Source: Mangrovimicrobium sp048323675
Lineage (GTDB): Bacteria; Pseudomonadota; Gammaproteobacteria; Pseudomonadales; Halieaceae
Assembly: GCF_048323675.1 (NCBI RefSeq)
Contig: NZ_JBLWFK010000002.1
Span: forward strand, 806,001-870,000
DNA: 64,000 nucleotides
Direction of reading: 5' to 3'
Shown: piece after piece, positions 34,862 to 46,279 of the stretch
Layout of the letters: each line of letters starts with the position of its first letter
Numbering within the stretch: position 1 is the stretch's first letter
Translations under genes and position numbers: made by a program
Notes under the pieces: generated by a model
Databases searched by the model: none
Told to the model about the DNA's origin: nothing
The model's input: the letters and a program-made list of their open reading frames with translations, nothing else

Positions 34862-37342
34862 ATGAAGAACTTCAACAAGGCGGTGCTGGCCACCGCGGTT
34901 TGTCTCGCCACATCCGCAAGTTGGGCCCAGTCCACCCTCGAAGAGGTCGTAGTGACTGCGCAAAAGCGCACGGAGAACGTCCAGGACGTTCCCATCGCCA
35001 TCAGCGTGTTCTCGGCGGAGAACATTGAGGATCTCTCCGCCCGCAACCTGACTGACCTCGGCCGCTTCACTGCAGGTGTGGAGATCGTTAGCCTGGAAAC
35101 CCTGCAACCCACTTACTCGATTCGCGGCATCGAGACCAACGACTGGACCGTCGGCTCTGACCCCGCCATCGCGGTCTACATCGACGGAGTCTACGCCGCC
35201 CGGGGCGCCGGCGCGGAAGTCGCGCTGGTCGACCTGGCGCGTATCGAGGTCCTCAAGGGCCCCCAGGGCACCCTGTTCGGCCGCAACGCCACCGGAGGTG
35301 CGATTCACCTGATCACCGAGAAACCGGTCTTCGAGCAGGAGGGCCGGGTAAAACTCTCGCTCGGCAACTACCAGCGGGTGGACGGCGAGGTCACCTGGAA
35401 CCAGCCGCTGACCGACGACCTGGCGCTGCGCGTGGTCGCCTTCTCCCGGCAGCGCGACGGCTTCGTCGAGAACCTCGGCGACGAGGACCTCAACAACGAG
35501 GACAAGCAGTCCATCCGCGGCAGCCTGCTGTGGAACGCCTCGCCGGATACCGAGGTGCTCTGGCGGGTCGAGTACAGCGAACTCGACCAGCACTCCGCCG
35601 CCCACCAGACCCTGATCCCGCCGGTATTCGAGAACGCCAACCCCGGCCGCAAGTACTCCGACTTCGGCAAGATCCACACGGATTACATCAACCTGGAAAA
35701 ACGCGAGCTGTTCGCCACCTCCCTGGAGATCAACCACAGTATCGGCGACAAGACATTCACCTCGATCACCGCCTGGCGGGAATTCGAGACCGAATTGGAC
35801 GAGGACCTGGACGGTTCCAACAACCTCGATTATCAATTCGATTCCAACAACCCGGAGGAGAACGACTACTTCTCCCAGGAGTTCCGCCTCACCGGGGCCA
35901 GCGAGCGCCTGAAGTGGACGGTGGGCGGCGTCTACTCCCGGGAGCACGTGTCGCATGAGACCACGGCTATCTTCAATGTCAGCACCCTGGAGAGTTTCGC
36001 CTGGGCGGAGTTGCTCAAGGGCGCGGGATCGACGACCTCGGATACCTTCCTGTCCAACTTCGCCGGCCAGAGCCAGGAAGACCTGGACTACCTCGCCGGC
36101 CTGACCAACACGGAAATCGAAGTGCTGCTGCCGGACTTCCGTGCCCAGCAGCAGGCGATCGGACGCGACGGTATCGCCGCATCGTCCTTCGTCTGGGCCT
36201 TCCTCGCCGACCAGGGCACCCTGGGCCTGTTCGGTATTTCGGAAAACCCCCTGGTGGGTATCTTCACCCAGATCCTGCCGGACCTGCAGCCGCGCATCGC
36301 CGCGTACGAACCCTGGATCGAAACCGTCGACTCCTCCGGCACCTACGCCAGCTACGCGGTCTACGGTGACGCCACCTACAGCCTCACCGACAACCTGAAC
36401 CTCTCCGCTGGCCTGCGCTACACCTACGACGACAAGGAGTTCAGCCTGTACACGGCCTACCAGAACACCATCGTCGGCGCGCCCTTCGGCCTCGCCTTCT
36501 ACAACAACGGCCAGCCGGTGCTGGACGCCACCCAGTCCGACACCTGGGACAACCTCTCCGGCCGGCTGGTGCTCGACTACGTGGCGGATGATGACCTGAT
36601 GTTCTACGCCAGCGTCGCCACGGGCTTCAAGTCCGGCGGTTTCAACAGCCTCAACTTCGGCCCGGACATCGACACCTCCTATGACGAGGAAAAGGTTATC
36701 AACTACGAACTGGGCATGAAAAGCCAGTTCCTCGACAACACCCTGCAGTTGAACGTCTCCACCTTCTTCTATGACTACGAGAACCTGCAGGAGCTCAAGC
36801 TGCTGGGCCAGCCGGTGCCCTCCTACAACCTGCGCAACTCCGACGCCGAGGGCTACGGTGCGGAATTCGAGGGCTTCTGGCTGGCGACGGACAACCTGAC
36901 CCTGTCCGGCAACTACAGCTGGTTGAAAACCGAGTACACCAAGTTCCGCATCCTGGAGGCCGCCGGAGAAACCGAAGAGGATGACCTGACCGGCGATCCG
37001 CGCGTCGGCACCCCGGAGAACAAGTTCAACCTCTCGGCGGAATACCGCATCGGGCTGGGCGACTTCGGCGACCTGATCCCGCGACTGGATTACACCTGGA
37101 GCGGCAAGCGGGTGGAAAGCCTCACCGACCCGACCCGCGAGGTGGATTCCTTCTACCTGCTCAACGCCCGCCTGACCCTGCAGCCCGAGGGCGGCGACTG
37201 GGCAGTAGCCCTGTGGAGCACCAACCTGACCGACGAGGAAGTGTTCGGCGCGTTCGGGGACAACGGCGACGCAGTCGGTTCGCTGACCGGTGCCCGCCTT
37301 CCACCGCGCATGTACGGAGCTGACTTTATCTATAATTTTTAA
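34862..37342 (+). CDS. TonB-dependent outer-membrane receptor
   Basis: This is an energy-coupled outer-membrane transporter of 826 residues. The signal peptide (1-22, cleaved after SWA) is followed by a TonB-box-like TLEEVVVTAQKR, the plug domain (about 40-155, including VYIDGVYAARGAG and LKGPQGTLFGRNATGGAI) and a beta barrel ending in ...ADFIYNF with C-terminal Phe. Residues about 375-490 form an insertion that looks helical and hydrophobic. The substrate cannot be told from sequence; no Fur box was seen. It stands alone, with 230 bases upstream. Confidence 0.94.
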   Translation: MKNFNKAVLATAVCLATSASWAQSTLEEVVVTAQKRTENVQDVPIAISVFSAENIEDLSARNLTDLGRFTAGVEIVSLETLQPTYSIRGIETNDWTVGSDPAIAVYIDGVYAARGAGAEVALVDLARIEVLKGPQGTLFGRNATGGAIHLITEKPVFEQEGRVKLSLGNYQRVDGEVTWNQPLTDDLALRVVAFSRQRDGFVENLGDEDLNNEDKQSIRGSLLWNASPDTEVLWRVEYSELDQHSAAHQTLIPPVFENANPGRKYSDFGKIHTDYINLEKRELFATSLEINHSIGDKTFTSITAWREFETELDEDLDGSNNLDYQFDSNNPEENDYFSQEFRLTGASERLKWTVGGVYSREHVSHETTAIFNVSTLESFAWAELLKGAGSTTSDTFLSNFAGQSQEDLDYLAGLTNTEIEVLLPDFRAQQQAIGRDGIAASSFVWAFLADQGTLGLFGISENPLVGIFTQILPDLQPRIAAYEPWIETVDSSGTYASYAVYGDATYSLTDNLNLSAGLRYTYDDKEFSLYTAYQNTIVGAPFGLAFYNNGQPVLDATQSDTWDNLSGRLVLDYVADDDLMFYASVATGFKSGGFNSLNFGPDIDTSYDEEKVINYELGMKSQFLDNTLQLNVSTFFYDYENLQELKLLGQPVPSYNLRNSDAEGYGAEFEGFWLATDNLTLSGNYSWLKTEYTKFRILEAAGETEEDDLTGDPRVGTPENKFNLSAEYRIGLGDFGDLIPRLDYTWSGKRVESLTDPTREVDSFYLLNARLTLQPEGGDWAVALWSTNLTDEEVFGAFGDNGDAVGSLTGARLPPRMYGADFIYNF

Positions 37343-37400
37343 TTAGTTAAAAAACATACTTAATCTTACTAATAGGATTAAGAGGGCCCGCCGGCGGGCA
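37343..37400 (+). other. AT-rich tail with inverted repeats after the TonB receptor gene
   Basis: An AT-rich run is followed by the inverted repeat CTTAATC (37359-37365) / GATTAAG (37376-37382) and a 14-bp palindrome GCCCGCCGGCGGGC (37386-37399). No T-run follows, so a standard terminator is not supported. It may still act as a transcript-stabilising hairpin. Confidence 0.4.
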
Positions 37401-37485
37401 TATTCACTGCCGCCGGCGCTGCCCCAGCCCCACCGCTTGCGCTATAATCGCGCGCCCTGGCACCCGCGCCTGCTAAGCTGCACCC

Positions 37486-39621
<2,136 letters not shown>

Positions 39622-39626
39622 CGGGG

Positions 39627-42182
39627 TCAACCCGTCTCCATGCGCCGCTTGGTATGCCGCGTGGCCACCGCTTCCAGTGGATTTTCAGGCCAGGGGTGCT
39701 TGGGATAGCGCCCGCGCATCTCCCGGCGCACCTCCTGGTAGCTGCCGCGCCAGAAGCCGGCGAGATCCTGGGTGACCTGCAGCGGCCGCCCGGCCGGTGA
39801 CAGCAGGTGCACCTGCAGGGCGATGCGCCCGTCGGCGATGGTCGGGGTCGCCTCGCAGCCGAACATCTCCTGTAACTTGACCGCCAGCACCGGCGGCGAC
39901 TGGCTGTAATCGAGCTTGATACTGGAGCCCGAGGGCACGCCAAGGCGCTCCGGGGCGAGACGCTCCAGTTCCAGCGGCAGCGGCCAGGGCAGCAGTGCCT
40001 GTAACATGGCCCGCAGGTCGAGCTGGCGAAAATCCTCCAGCCGCCGGACCCCGTCCAGCCAGGGCGCCAGCCAATCCTCCAGCGAGTCGAGCAGCGCCCG
40101 GTCGGACAGGTCCGGCCAGGGGTTGCCTTCCGCTGCGGCGTGGGCCTGGTGCAGCAACTGCACCCGCGCCCGCCACTGTTGCAGGCTGTCATCCCAGGGC
40201 AGCAGGGAGAGGCCGCGACGGCGCACCACCCCCAGCAGGGCCTCCCGGCGGGCGTCCGCCGGCACTTCGGCCAGCGGGCTGCGGGACAGCTCGATGGCGC
40301 CGATCCGGCGCAGGCGATCGGCGACGAAGCGCCCCTCGCGGTCATTCCAGTCGACCACGTCCTCCTGGATCACCAGCGAGGAGAGCACCGACTCGAGATT
40401 TTCCGGGTTCAGCGCGGCGGCGCTGTAGATCCGGTCGCTGCTGCCCCCCGCGAGGCCGCCGAGTTCCGCCACCGCCAGCCAGGCTTCCCGCGCCAGCGGA
40501 TCGGTCTCCCCGAGAACCCCGCTGCGGCCGTTGGCCAGCAGGTATTCGACACCCCCGCCGCTGCGGCGGCGGGCGATGCGGTCGGGCCAGGCACTGGCCA
40601 GCAGGATACCCGGAACGTCATCCGGCATGACCAGCACGGTCAGTTTGCGCGGCTTGTGCACCTCCCCGGCAATCCGTGAATAGCGCTGCGCCTGCTGCCA
40701 GATCTGCCGGTACCAGGCGCCCGCGCGCGGCGGGCAGTTGCGCTGGCCCATGAGCACCGCAAGAGTATCGCCGATATCTGCGCCGTGTTCCCCGGCGAAG
40801 GGGTTGCGCTCCGCCAGCACCGCCGCCAGCAGGCAGGCGGTTTCACTGGCCTGGATGTCGCAGCCGACCAGCAGCATATGCGCGAAGCGCGGGTGCAGCG
40901 GCACCTGGGCCAGGCGCACGCCGTGGGGGGTCAACTGGAAGCGACCCTCCCCCGGACGGATCAGCGCCCCGATCTGTTCCAGGACCGCCAGCGCCTGCTG
41001 CCAGGCCGCTGCCGGCGGCGGGTTGAGCCACTGCAGTTCAGCGGGGTCGCCGACACCCCATGCAAACAATTGCAAAGCGAGCGGCGCCAGGTCGGCCTGC
41101 TCGATTTCCGGCACCGCGTGGGCGACCAGTTGGGTGTCCTGCTCCTCCGACCACAGCCGGTAGCAGTGGCCGGGGCCGAGACGCCCGGCCCGGCCCTGGC
41201 GCTGGGTGGCCGAGGCCCGCGACACCCGCCGCGTCACCAGGCGGGTAACGCCGGTGGCGGGATCGAAGCGCGGTTCGCGCACCAGCCCGGCGTCGACCAC
41301 CGCGGTAATCCCCTCGATGGTCAGGCTGGTCTCCGCCACGTTGGTAGAGAGCACGACCTTGCGCTCTCCCGGGGCAGAGGGCGCAATCGCCGCGCGCTGG
41401 CGCTCCAGGCTGAGCCCGCCATAGAGCGACTCGACGCGCACATCCGCCGGCAGGCCCTGCAGTTCCCGTCCCACCGCATTAATTTCCCGCTGCCCGGGCA
41501 GGAACACCAGCACGCTGCCGGCCTGCTCGGAAAGCGCCCGGCGCACCGTGGCGGCGACCGGTGCGGCGATTGCGTCGCGCAGCTTCTGCGGACCCTGGAA
41601 CACGGTGGTCACGGGGTACAGCCGCCCCTCTGACGTCACTACCGGGGCATCGCCGAGCAAGCCCGCTACCGCCTCGCCGTCGAGGGTCGCGGACATCACC
41701 AGCAGCTTCAGCGGCGGCCCCTCGCGGAACAGCTCGCGCCCCTGCAGGCACAGCGCCAGGCAGAGGTCGGCATCGAGGCTGCGCTCGTGGAATTCGTCGA
41801 AGATGACCAGCCCGATATCCTCGAGCCCGGGGTCCGACTGCAGGCGCCGCGTCAGGATGCCCTCGGTCACCACTTCGATGCGGGTCGCCGCTGAGGTCTT
41901 GCTCTCCATACGGATGCTGTAACCCACGGTTTGCCCCACCGCTTCCCCGAGCAGCTCGGCCATGCGCGTCGCCGCGGCCCGGGCGGCCATCCGCCGCGGT
42001 TCGAGAATGACGATGCGCCTTCCCGCAAGCCAGGGGGAGTCGAGCAGGTAGAGTGGAACCAGGGTGGTCTTGCCCGCGCCCGGCGGAGCCTGCAAGACCA
42101 CTTCGTGACGATGCGCGAGCGCCGTGCCGAGAGCATCGAGCACGGCACCGACGGGGTATTGCGAATAATCCGGGGGCTGCAT
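39627..42182 (-). CDS. hrpB: ATP-dependent helicase HrpB
   Basis: This is a DEAH-box helicase of 851 residues. The motifs are Walker A APPGAGKTTLVP (about 32-43), motif II DEFHER, motif III VMSATLDG, then the helicase C domain with STNVAETSLTIEG and QRQGRAGRLGPG. The HA2-like region and the HrpB-specific C-terminal domain (MTRLAERP-like end) follow. Its role is poorly known. Its ATG faces the HAD-acyltransferase gene across a 370-base divergent spacer. Confidence 0.95.
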   Translation of the reverse strand: MQPPDYSQYPVGAVLDALGTALAHRHEVVLQAPPGAGKTTLVPLYLLDSPWLAGRRIVILEPRRMAARAAATRMAELLGEAVGQTVGYSIRMESKTSAATRIEVVTEGILTRRLQSDPGLEDIGLVIFDEFHERSLDADLCLALCLQGRELFREGPPLKLLVMSATLDGEAVAGLLGDAPVVTSEGRLYPVTTVFQGPQKLRDAIAAPVAATVRRALSEQAGSVLVFLPGQREINAVGRELQGLPADVRVESLYGGLSLERQRAAIAPSAPGERKVVLSTNVAETSLTIEGITAVVDAGLVREPRFDPATGVTRLVTRRVSRASATQRQGRAGRLGPGHCYRLWSEEQDTQLVAHAVPEIEQADLAPLALQLFAWGVGDPAELQWLNPPPAAAWQQALAVLEQIGALIRPGEGRFQLTPHGVRLAQVPLHPRFAHMLLVGCDIQASETACLLAAVLAERNPFAGEHGADIGDTLAVLMGQRNCPPRAGAWYRQIWQQAQRYSRIAGEVHKPRKLTVLVMPDDVPGILLASAWPDRIARRRSGGGVEYLLANGRSGVLGETDPLAREAWLAVAELGGLAGGSSDRIYSAAALNPENLESVLSSLVIQEDVVDWNDREGRFVADRLRRIGAIELSRSPLAEVPADARREALLGVVRRRGLSLLPWDDSLQQWRARVQLLHQAHAAAEGNPWPDLSDRALLDSLEDWLAPWLDGVRRLEDFRQLDLRAMLQALLPWPLPLELERLAPERLGVPSGSSIKLDYSQSPPVLAVKLQEMFGCEATPTIADGRIALQVHLLSPAGRPLQVTQDLAGFWRGSYQEVRREMRGRYPKHPWPENPLEAVATRHTKRRMETG

Positions 42183-42552
42183 CCCGTTATCTTAGCCGAG
42201 GCCACGGATACTCTCTAGCCATCCACCTCGACGAGCCCCCGCGACAGGGTTATAAAAAAAACATGTGATTGTTTTTCTCGTCCGATGTGGCGCGTCCGGA
42301 CGCGCCGGCGCACCGGATTGGCGCACAGCAGGCGCGGCAACTGCGGCGCAAATTGCACTGAATTCAGCCACTGTCGCCACTTTGTCATACACAGGACCGA
42401 TAATCGGTTATCTGGCAAGGTTTTTGCTGAACAATATTTGAACAGCGGAATTGCCAGCTTACTCCGGGACAAGCCCTGACCGGGGCTGGCAATGGCGGAC
42501 GACAAGGCGACAAGGCCTGGGGTGCCGCCGAGAACCCTGCATGGTGAGCGAA
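42183..42552. other. Divergent promoter region between hrpB and the HAD-acyltransferase gene
   Basis: This 370-base spacer holds an 18-bp perfect palindrome (42289-42306), a second near-palindrome ACCGATAATCGGT (42396-42408) and a TTGTCA at 42382-42387 that could be a -35 for the rightward gene. No gene is visible. An A-run at 42253-42260 lies near the hrpB side. Confidence 0.5.
42289..42306. repeat. Perfect 18-bp palindrome
   Basis: GGCGCGTCCGGACGCGCC is identical to its reverse complement. It lies in the divergent spacer, about 110 bases from hrpB and 250 bases from the rightward start, so it could be an operator for a dimeric regulator. No regulator gene is adjacent. Confidence 0.6.
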
Positions 42553-44016
42553 ATGAGAAGCATCGATTCCCACCTCGAGAAGATTTCTCGCAGTGCCGAA
42601 CCGGCACTGTCCCGGGTCGCATTTTTTGATCTCGACCGGACCCTGATCGCCGGTTACTCGATTTTTGCGATGGCGATCGAGACTGCGCGCCACGCGGCGA
42701 CCCAGGGCGACTGGAAACAGGCGACCAAACTGCTGCGCGACATCCTCAAGCAGAAGTCGACCAGCGCCGGCGGCAACTACCACCAACTGGTCAAACGCAT
42801 GGCCACGGCACTGACCGGGGTGGACGAATCGACGCTGAGTAAACTGGGTGAGAAAGCCTTCAACAACAGCCTCGCACGCAACCTCTATCCCGAGGCGGTC
42901 GGCCTGATCGAGGCCCACCGGGCGGCGGGCGACAAACTGGTCATCGTCACCGCCGCCAGCCACTACCAGGTCGAACCGGTGGCGCGCATCCTGGGTATCG
43001 AGGAAATCTGCTGCACCCGCCTGGAAGTCCAGGACGGCCGCTTTACCGGCAAGGTTATCTCCCCCCTGTGCTATGGCGAGGGCAAGGCGCTGGCGGCGCG
43101 CCGCGTGGCCCGGCAACACGGTAGCAAGCTCAAGGATTGCTGGTTCTACAGCGATTCCTCGGCCGACCTGCCGCTGCTGAAAAAGGTCGGCCATCCGGTA
43201 GCGGTGAACCCCTCGGAAAAACTCGCGGTGCACGCGCGCAACCAGCGCTGGCCGCAACTGAAGTTCGACAGCCGCGGCATGCCCAAGCTGGAGAACCTGG
43301 CCCGCACCGCGCTGGTAATGGACTCGCTGATCGCCACCACCGCTTTCGGCGCCATCAGCCGCCGCCTGGGCGTGAGTCGCGGCGGCACCGCCAATCGCAT
43401 GATCCGCATGGTCGGTGACATCACCGCCAACCTCGCCGGGCTCGAGTTCGATATCGAGGGCTACGACAACCTGCACCGGGAACGTCCGGCGGTCTATATC
43501 TTCAACCACCAGAGCCTGCTCGATTCGGTGGTCATGGCGCGCCTGCTGCGCGACGACGTGGTCGCCATGTGCAAGCGGGAAATGGCCTCGATGCCGATAC
43601 TCGGACCGATGCTCAAGGAAGTGGACACCATCTTCGTCGACCGCAGCGAACGCGACCAGGGCGAGGTGCTGAAACGCGCCCTGGATGTTCTCGCCAGCGG
43701 CCGCTCGCTGATCGTCGCCCCGGAGGGCACCCGCAGTACCCTGGGTGACATACAGCCCTTCAAGCACGGGGCGTTCCTGCTGGCCAAACGGGCCGGCGTT
43801 CCGATCGTGCCGATCGTCCTGCACAATGTGAAGGACGCCATGCCGAAAGGCGCCTTCCTGGTTCGCCCGGCGCGCATCCGGGTGAGCGTGCTGGAACCGA
43901 TTCCGGCCAACTCCATCGGCAGTATCCGCGGTGCCTGTCGCAACCTCGAGGATACCTACCAGCAGGTACTGGGCAACTCCCGCGAGGCCGCCCTGCCCCA
44001 CAGGCTCAGCGCATGA
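42553..44016 (+). CDS. HAD-IB phosphatase fused to PlsC-type 1-acylglycerol-3-phosphate acyltransferase
   Basis: This is a bifunctional lipid enzyme. The N-terminal HAD domain (about 20-220) has the nucleophile motif FFDLDRTLIAG (Asp26 as nucleophile) and the later GDS-like YSDSSADLPLL. The C-terminal PlsC domain (about 290-470) has NHQSLLDSV with the catalytic histidine near 318, FVDRSERDQGE and VAPEGTRS. It probably makes phosphatidate and may also act as a phosphatase in lipid metabolism. The start at 42553 has GGTGAG upstream; the ATG at 42541 is an in-frame alternative. A second acyltransferase gene follows. Confidence 0.87.
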   Translation: MRSIDSHLEKISRSAEPALSRVAFFDLDRTLIAGYSIFAMAIETARHAATQGDWKQATKLLRDILKQKSTSAGGNYHQLVKRMATALTGVDESTLSKLGEKAFNNSLARNLYPEAVGLIEAHRAAGDKLVIVTAASHYQVEPVARILGIEEICCTRLEVQDGRFTGKVISPLCYGEGKALAARRVARQHGSKLKDCWFYSDSSADLPLLKKVGHPVAVNPSEKLAVHARNQRWPQLKFDSRGMPKLENLARTALVMDSLIATTAFGAISRRLGVSRGGTANRMIRMVGDITANLAGLEFDIEGYDNLHRERPAVYIFNHQSLLDSVVMARLLRDDVVAMCKREMASMPILGPMLKEVDTIFVDRSERDQGEVLKRALDVLASGRSLIVAPEGTRSTLGDIQPFKHGAFLLAKRAGVPIVPIVLHNVKDAMPKGAFLVRPARIRVSVLEPIPANSIGSIRGACRNLEDTYQQVLGNSREAALPHRLSA

Positions 44017-44089
44017 ACGACGGATCACAGGGCTTTCGCGCCGCCGCGGCAGCTCCCGGCCCGAAAGTCGCAAACGGCGAGAATTCGCG

Positions 44090-44117
44090 TTCACCCGGCG
44101 CCCGGGCGCACTATAAT
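44090..44117 (+). promoter_or_regulatory. Sigma-70-type promoter of the second acyltransferase
   Basis: TTCACC (44090-44095) and a perfect TATAAT (44112-44117) are separated by 16 bases. The predicted transcript starts about 27 bases before the ATG at 44151. This supports that start over an upstream ATG at 44013. Confidence 0.6.
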
Positions 44118-44150
44118 CAGCCCAAACTGTCAGCCAAAAGTAGCCCAGCA

Positions 44151-45032
44151 ATGCCCAAGAACGCGCGCAAACCCTCCGGTATCCACCACGACGAGTTCCT
44201 GCAGACCCACATCGAGGAAATCCTGCAGGTGAGCAAGCCCGAGGGCCTGCACATCGACCTGTTTTGCAAGGCGGTGAAAAAAGTGTTCGACCCGCACATC
44301 GTCGGCGCGGAAAAGATTCCCGACGGCCCCTGCATGTTCGTCGCCAATCACTCGCTGTTTGCCCTGGACGGCTACATCCTGGGACCGCTGATGTACCGGG
44401 AACTGAACCGCTTTGCCCGGCCGATGCTGGATCGCTTCCTGCTGGAAATCCCCCACCTCGGCGACGCCTTCGTCGGCTTTGGCTCGGCCCTGGGGCATCC
44501 CGAGGTCTGCTCGGCCCTGATGCGCGAGGGTCACGATATCCTGCTGTTCCCGGGCGGTGCCCACGAGGCGGTGAAACCCGCCAGCGCCCTGTACCAGTTG
44601 CAGTGGCGGGAACGCTACGGCTTCGTGCGCCTGGCGGCGCAGCACGGCTATACCATCATGCCCTTCGGCATCGTGGGTCCGGATGAAATGTACGGCCACC
44701 TGATCGAGGGGGAAGACCTCCCCGGCTCACCGCTGGGCCTGCTGCTGAAACGCCTCGGCATACTCAGCGAAAACACCCGTGCCGACCTCCTGCCACCGAT
44801 CCCGGTCGGCGCGCTCGGCACCCTGCTACCCAAGCCCCACCGCTGCTATATCGGCTTTGGCAATCCGGTAGACCTGTCGCACCATGGCGGGCGCAAACCG
44901 ACCCAGAGGACCCAGGAAAAAATCCGCGCCGAGGTCGCCGCGGAAATCGAGGAAGTCCTCGCCGACCTGCTGGTCACCCGGGCGCGCAATCGCAGCAAGG
45001 AAGGGCTGTTGCGGCGCGTGTTGACGATTTGA
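44151..45032 (+). CDS. Lysophospholipid acyltransferase family protein (MGAT-like)
   Basis: This acyltransferase of the LPLAT/MGAT-like group has 293 residues. The catalytic histidine is in NHSLFALDG (His67), and FPGGAHEAV (about 142) is the group's second motif. The N-terminal 45 residues (HHDEFLQTHIEEILQV) look amphipathic and may bind membrane. The ATG at 44151 is chosen because the promoter at 44090-44117 lies between it and the ATG at 44013. It follows the HAD-PlsC gene, suggesting a shared role in glycerolipid synthesis; the acyl acceptor is not known. Confidence 0.84.
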   Translation: MPKNARKPSGIHHDEFLQTHIEEILQVSKPEGLHIDLFCKAVKKVFDPHIVGAEKIPDGPCMFVANHSLFALDGYILGPLMYRELNRFARPMLDRFLLEIPHLGDAFVGFGSALGHPEVCSALMREGHDILLFPGGAHEAVKPASALYQLQWRERYGFVRLAAQHGYTIMPFGIVGPDEMYGHLIEGEDLPGSPLGLLLKRLGILSENTRADLLPPIPVGALGTLLPKPHRCYIGFGNPVDLSHHGGRKPTQRTQEKIRAEVAAEIEEVLADLLVTRARNRSKEGLLRRVLTI

Positions 45033-45103
45033 GGCGAGGCGCGCACAACACCCGCGCCCTCCACTGCATCAAATCCGGCGTGCCGGTTGGAGTTGCCCCG
45101 CCG

Positions 45104-45598
45104 TCACAGCCTGAATGCCAGGCTTATCAGTAACAGCGATACCGCACAGGCAATGGCCGTCCTGATTCTGTTCGACCTGTTCCAGCGGGCTTCAAACCCG
45201 CTGCGAGCCTCGCTGAGTTCAGCGTCACTCAGACTGTGAACCACACACTTCTGCAGCCGGTTATTCAGCGGCAGGTGCACAAAGATTGTCAGGAATTGCA
45301 CACCGGCGAGGTAGCCGGCGGTGGCCAGTAGCAGCAGGAACAGCTCTGCGCCATAAAGTTCCGCCACGCCATTGAAGGCGCAGACGATCAGTGAAACCGC
45401 AGACCCGATCCATACGAATACAAATATCGGTGAATTCTGCTGGATTACCCGGTCGGTTACCTGGAAAGCCCTGATGAACTGAGCGTCGTCCAGGCTGCGA
45501 AGGCCGGGCATTATGACAATCGCATAGGCGAACAGGAAACCAGCCACCAGCGAGCACAGGAAAGCCGACAACACCAGGGTTACGCCGAATACGCTCAT
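45104..45598 (-). CDS. DUF1772-like membrane protein
   Basis: This is a 164-residue protein with four predicted membrane segments (about 4-26, 52-72, 78-98 and 142-162). It resembles the DUF1772 (anthrone oxygenase-like) family, with a conserved extracellular loop GLRSLDDAQFIRAFQ and the NNRLQ motif. A GTG at 45613 would add 5 residues; ATG at 45598 is preferred because GGGGAT precedes it. No function is assigned. Confidence 0.72.
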   Translation of the reverse strand: MSVFGVTLVLSAFLCSLVAGFLFAYAIVIMPGLRSLDDAQFIRAFQVTDRVIQQNSPIFVFVWIGSAVSLIVCAFNGVAELYGAELFLLLLATAGYLAGVQFLTIFVHLPLNNRLQKCVVHSLSDAELSEARSGFEARWNRSNRIRTAIACAVSLLLISLAFRL

Positions 45599-45733
45599 GA
45601 ACCTGATCCCCACTTCCGGAAAGGGTATTTCAGGGACAGTTTAGACAATTACCGCTAAACCGGTGGGCGCCCCTGGGGGCGACCGGCATCCGGCCGGGAA
45701 CCGGGTTATGGCCCAACTCGCTCTGGGACCCGG

Positions 45734-45934
45734 TTATTGCGGGTAATCCTGTTGACGCAGTTCGGCTTGCTGCAGGATGGCCCTGCGGGCTTCTACATCA
45801 AGCTTTCGCCAGGCAGCAATCTCATCGGTGGTGCGAAAACAGCCACCGCAGACCTTCGAACCCTCGATCAGGTTGCAGATATGCACACAGGCTGATACCA
45901 GCTTCTGCTCTTCAGTTTTATGCCACTTCGTCAT
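45734..45934 (-). CDS. DUF1289-family small cysteine-rich protein
   Basis: This is a 66-residue protein with four cysteines in the pattern CxxxC-x8-CxxC (Cys16, Cys20, Cys29, Cys32) in ACVHICNLIEGSKVCGGCFR, followed by the helix TTDEIAAWRKLDVEARRAIL typical of DUF1289. The cysteines probably bind a metal or an Fe-S cluster. The start is chosen at ATG 45934, where the family N terminus begins. Function is unknown. Confidence 0.85.
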   Translation of the reverse strand: MTKWHKTEEQKLVSACVHICNLIEGSKVCGGCFRTTDEIAAWRKLDVEARRAILQQAELRQQDYPQ

Positions 45935-46279
45935 AGACACCGGATGCCTGCATACAAGCGAAGCGCTGAGCTTATGGAAAGATGCCCGGGATGTCCAAGC
46001 AATCACCGGTTCCACTGGCCCTGGCGGCGCTCGAACAACACTGGTAAACGTCGAGCCCCTGTACTCTGCCGCTGGGCACCCTGGTTGAAAGTTGCCCGGA
46101 AAAGTTGGACGCTAGCGCTGTTTCGAGCGAACCGAGCGGGAAGCTGTGCCACTGCGCAACGGCAATCAATGCATGCCTGAACCCAACACCAGCAGCGTGC
46201 CGGCCAGCTTCACCGGCAAGCGAGTAAAACCCGATCGCCCCCCGGAAGCAGGCGTCGACCTGCCCGGCTGCAACTGAAC
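45935..46279. other. Gene-free spacer between the DUF1289 and P-type ATPase genes
   Basis: These 345 bases separate divergent genes. I see only short open frames without family features (for example 46173-46277 on the plus strand, 34 residues) and no clear promoter or repeat. Confidence 0.5.

Noticed and set aside
46173..46277. 34-residue open frame before the P-type ATPase
   Set aside because: It overlaps the spacer end, has no ribosome site and no recognisable feature.
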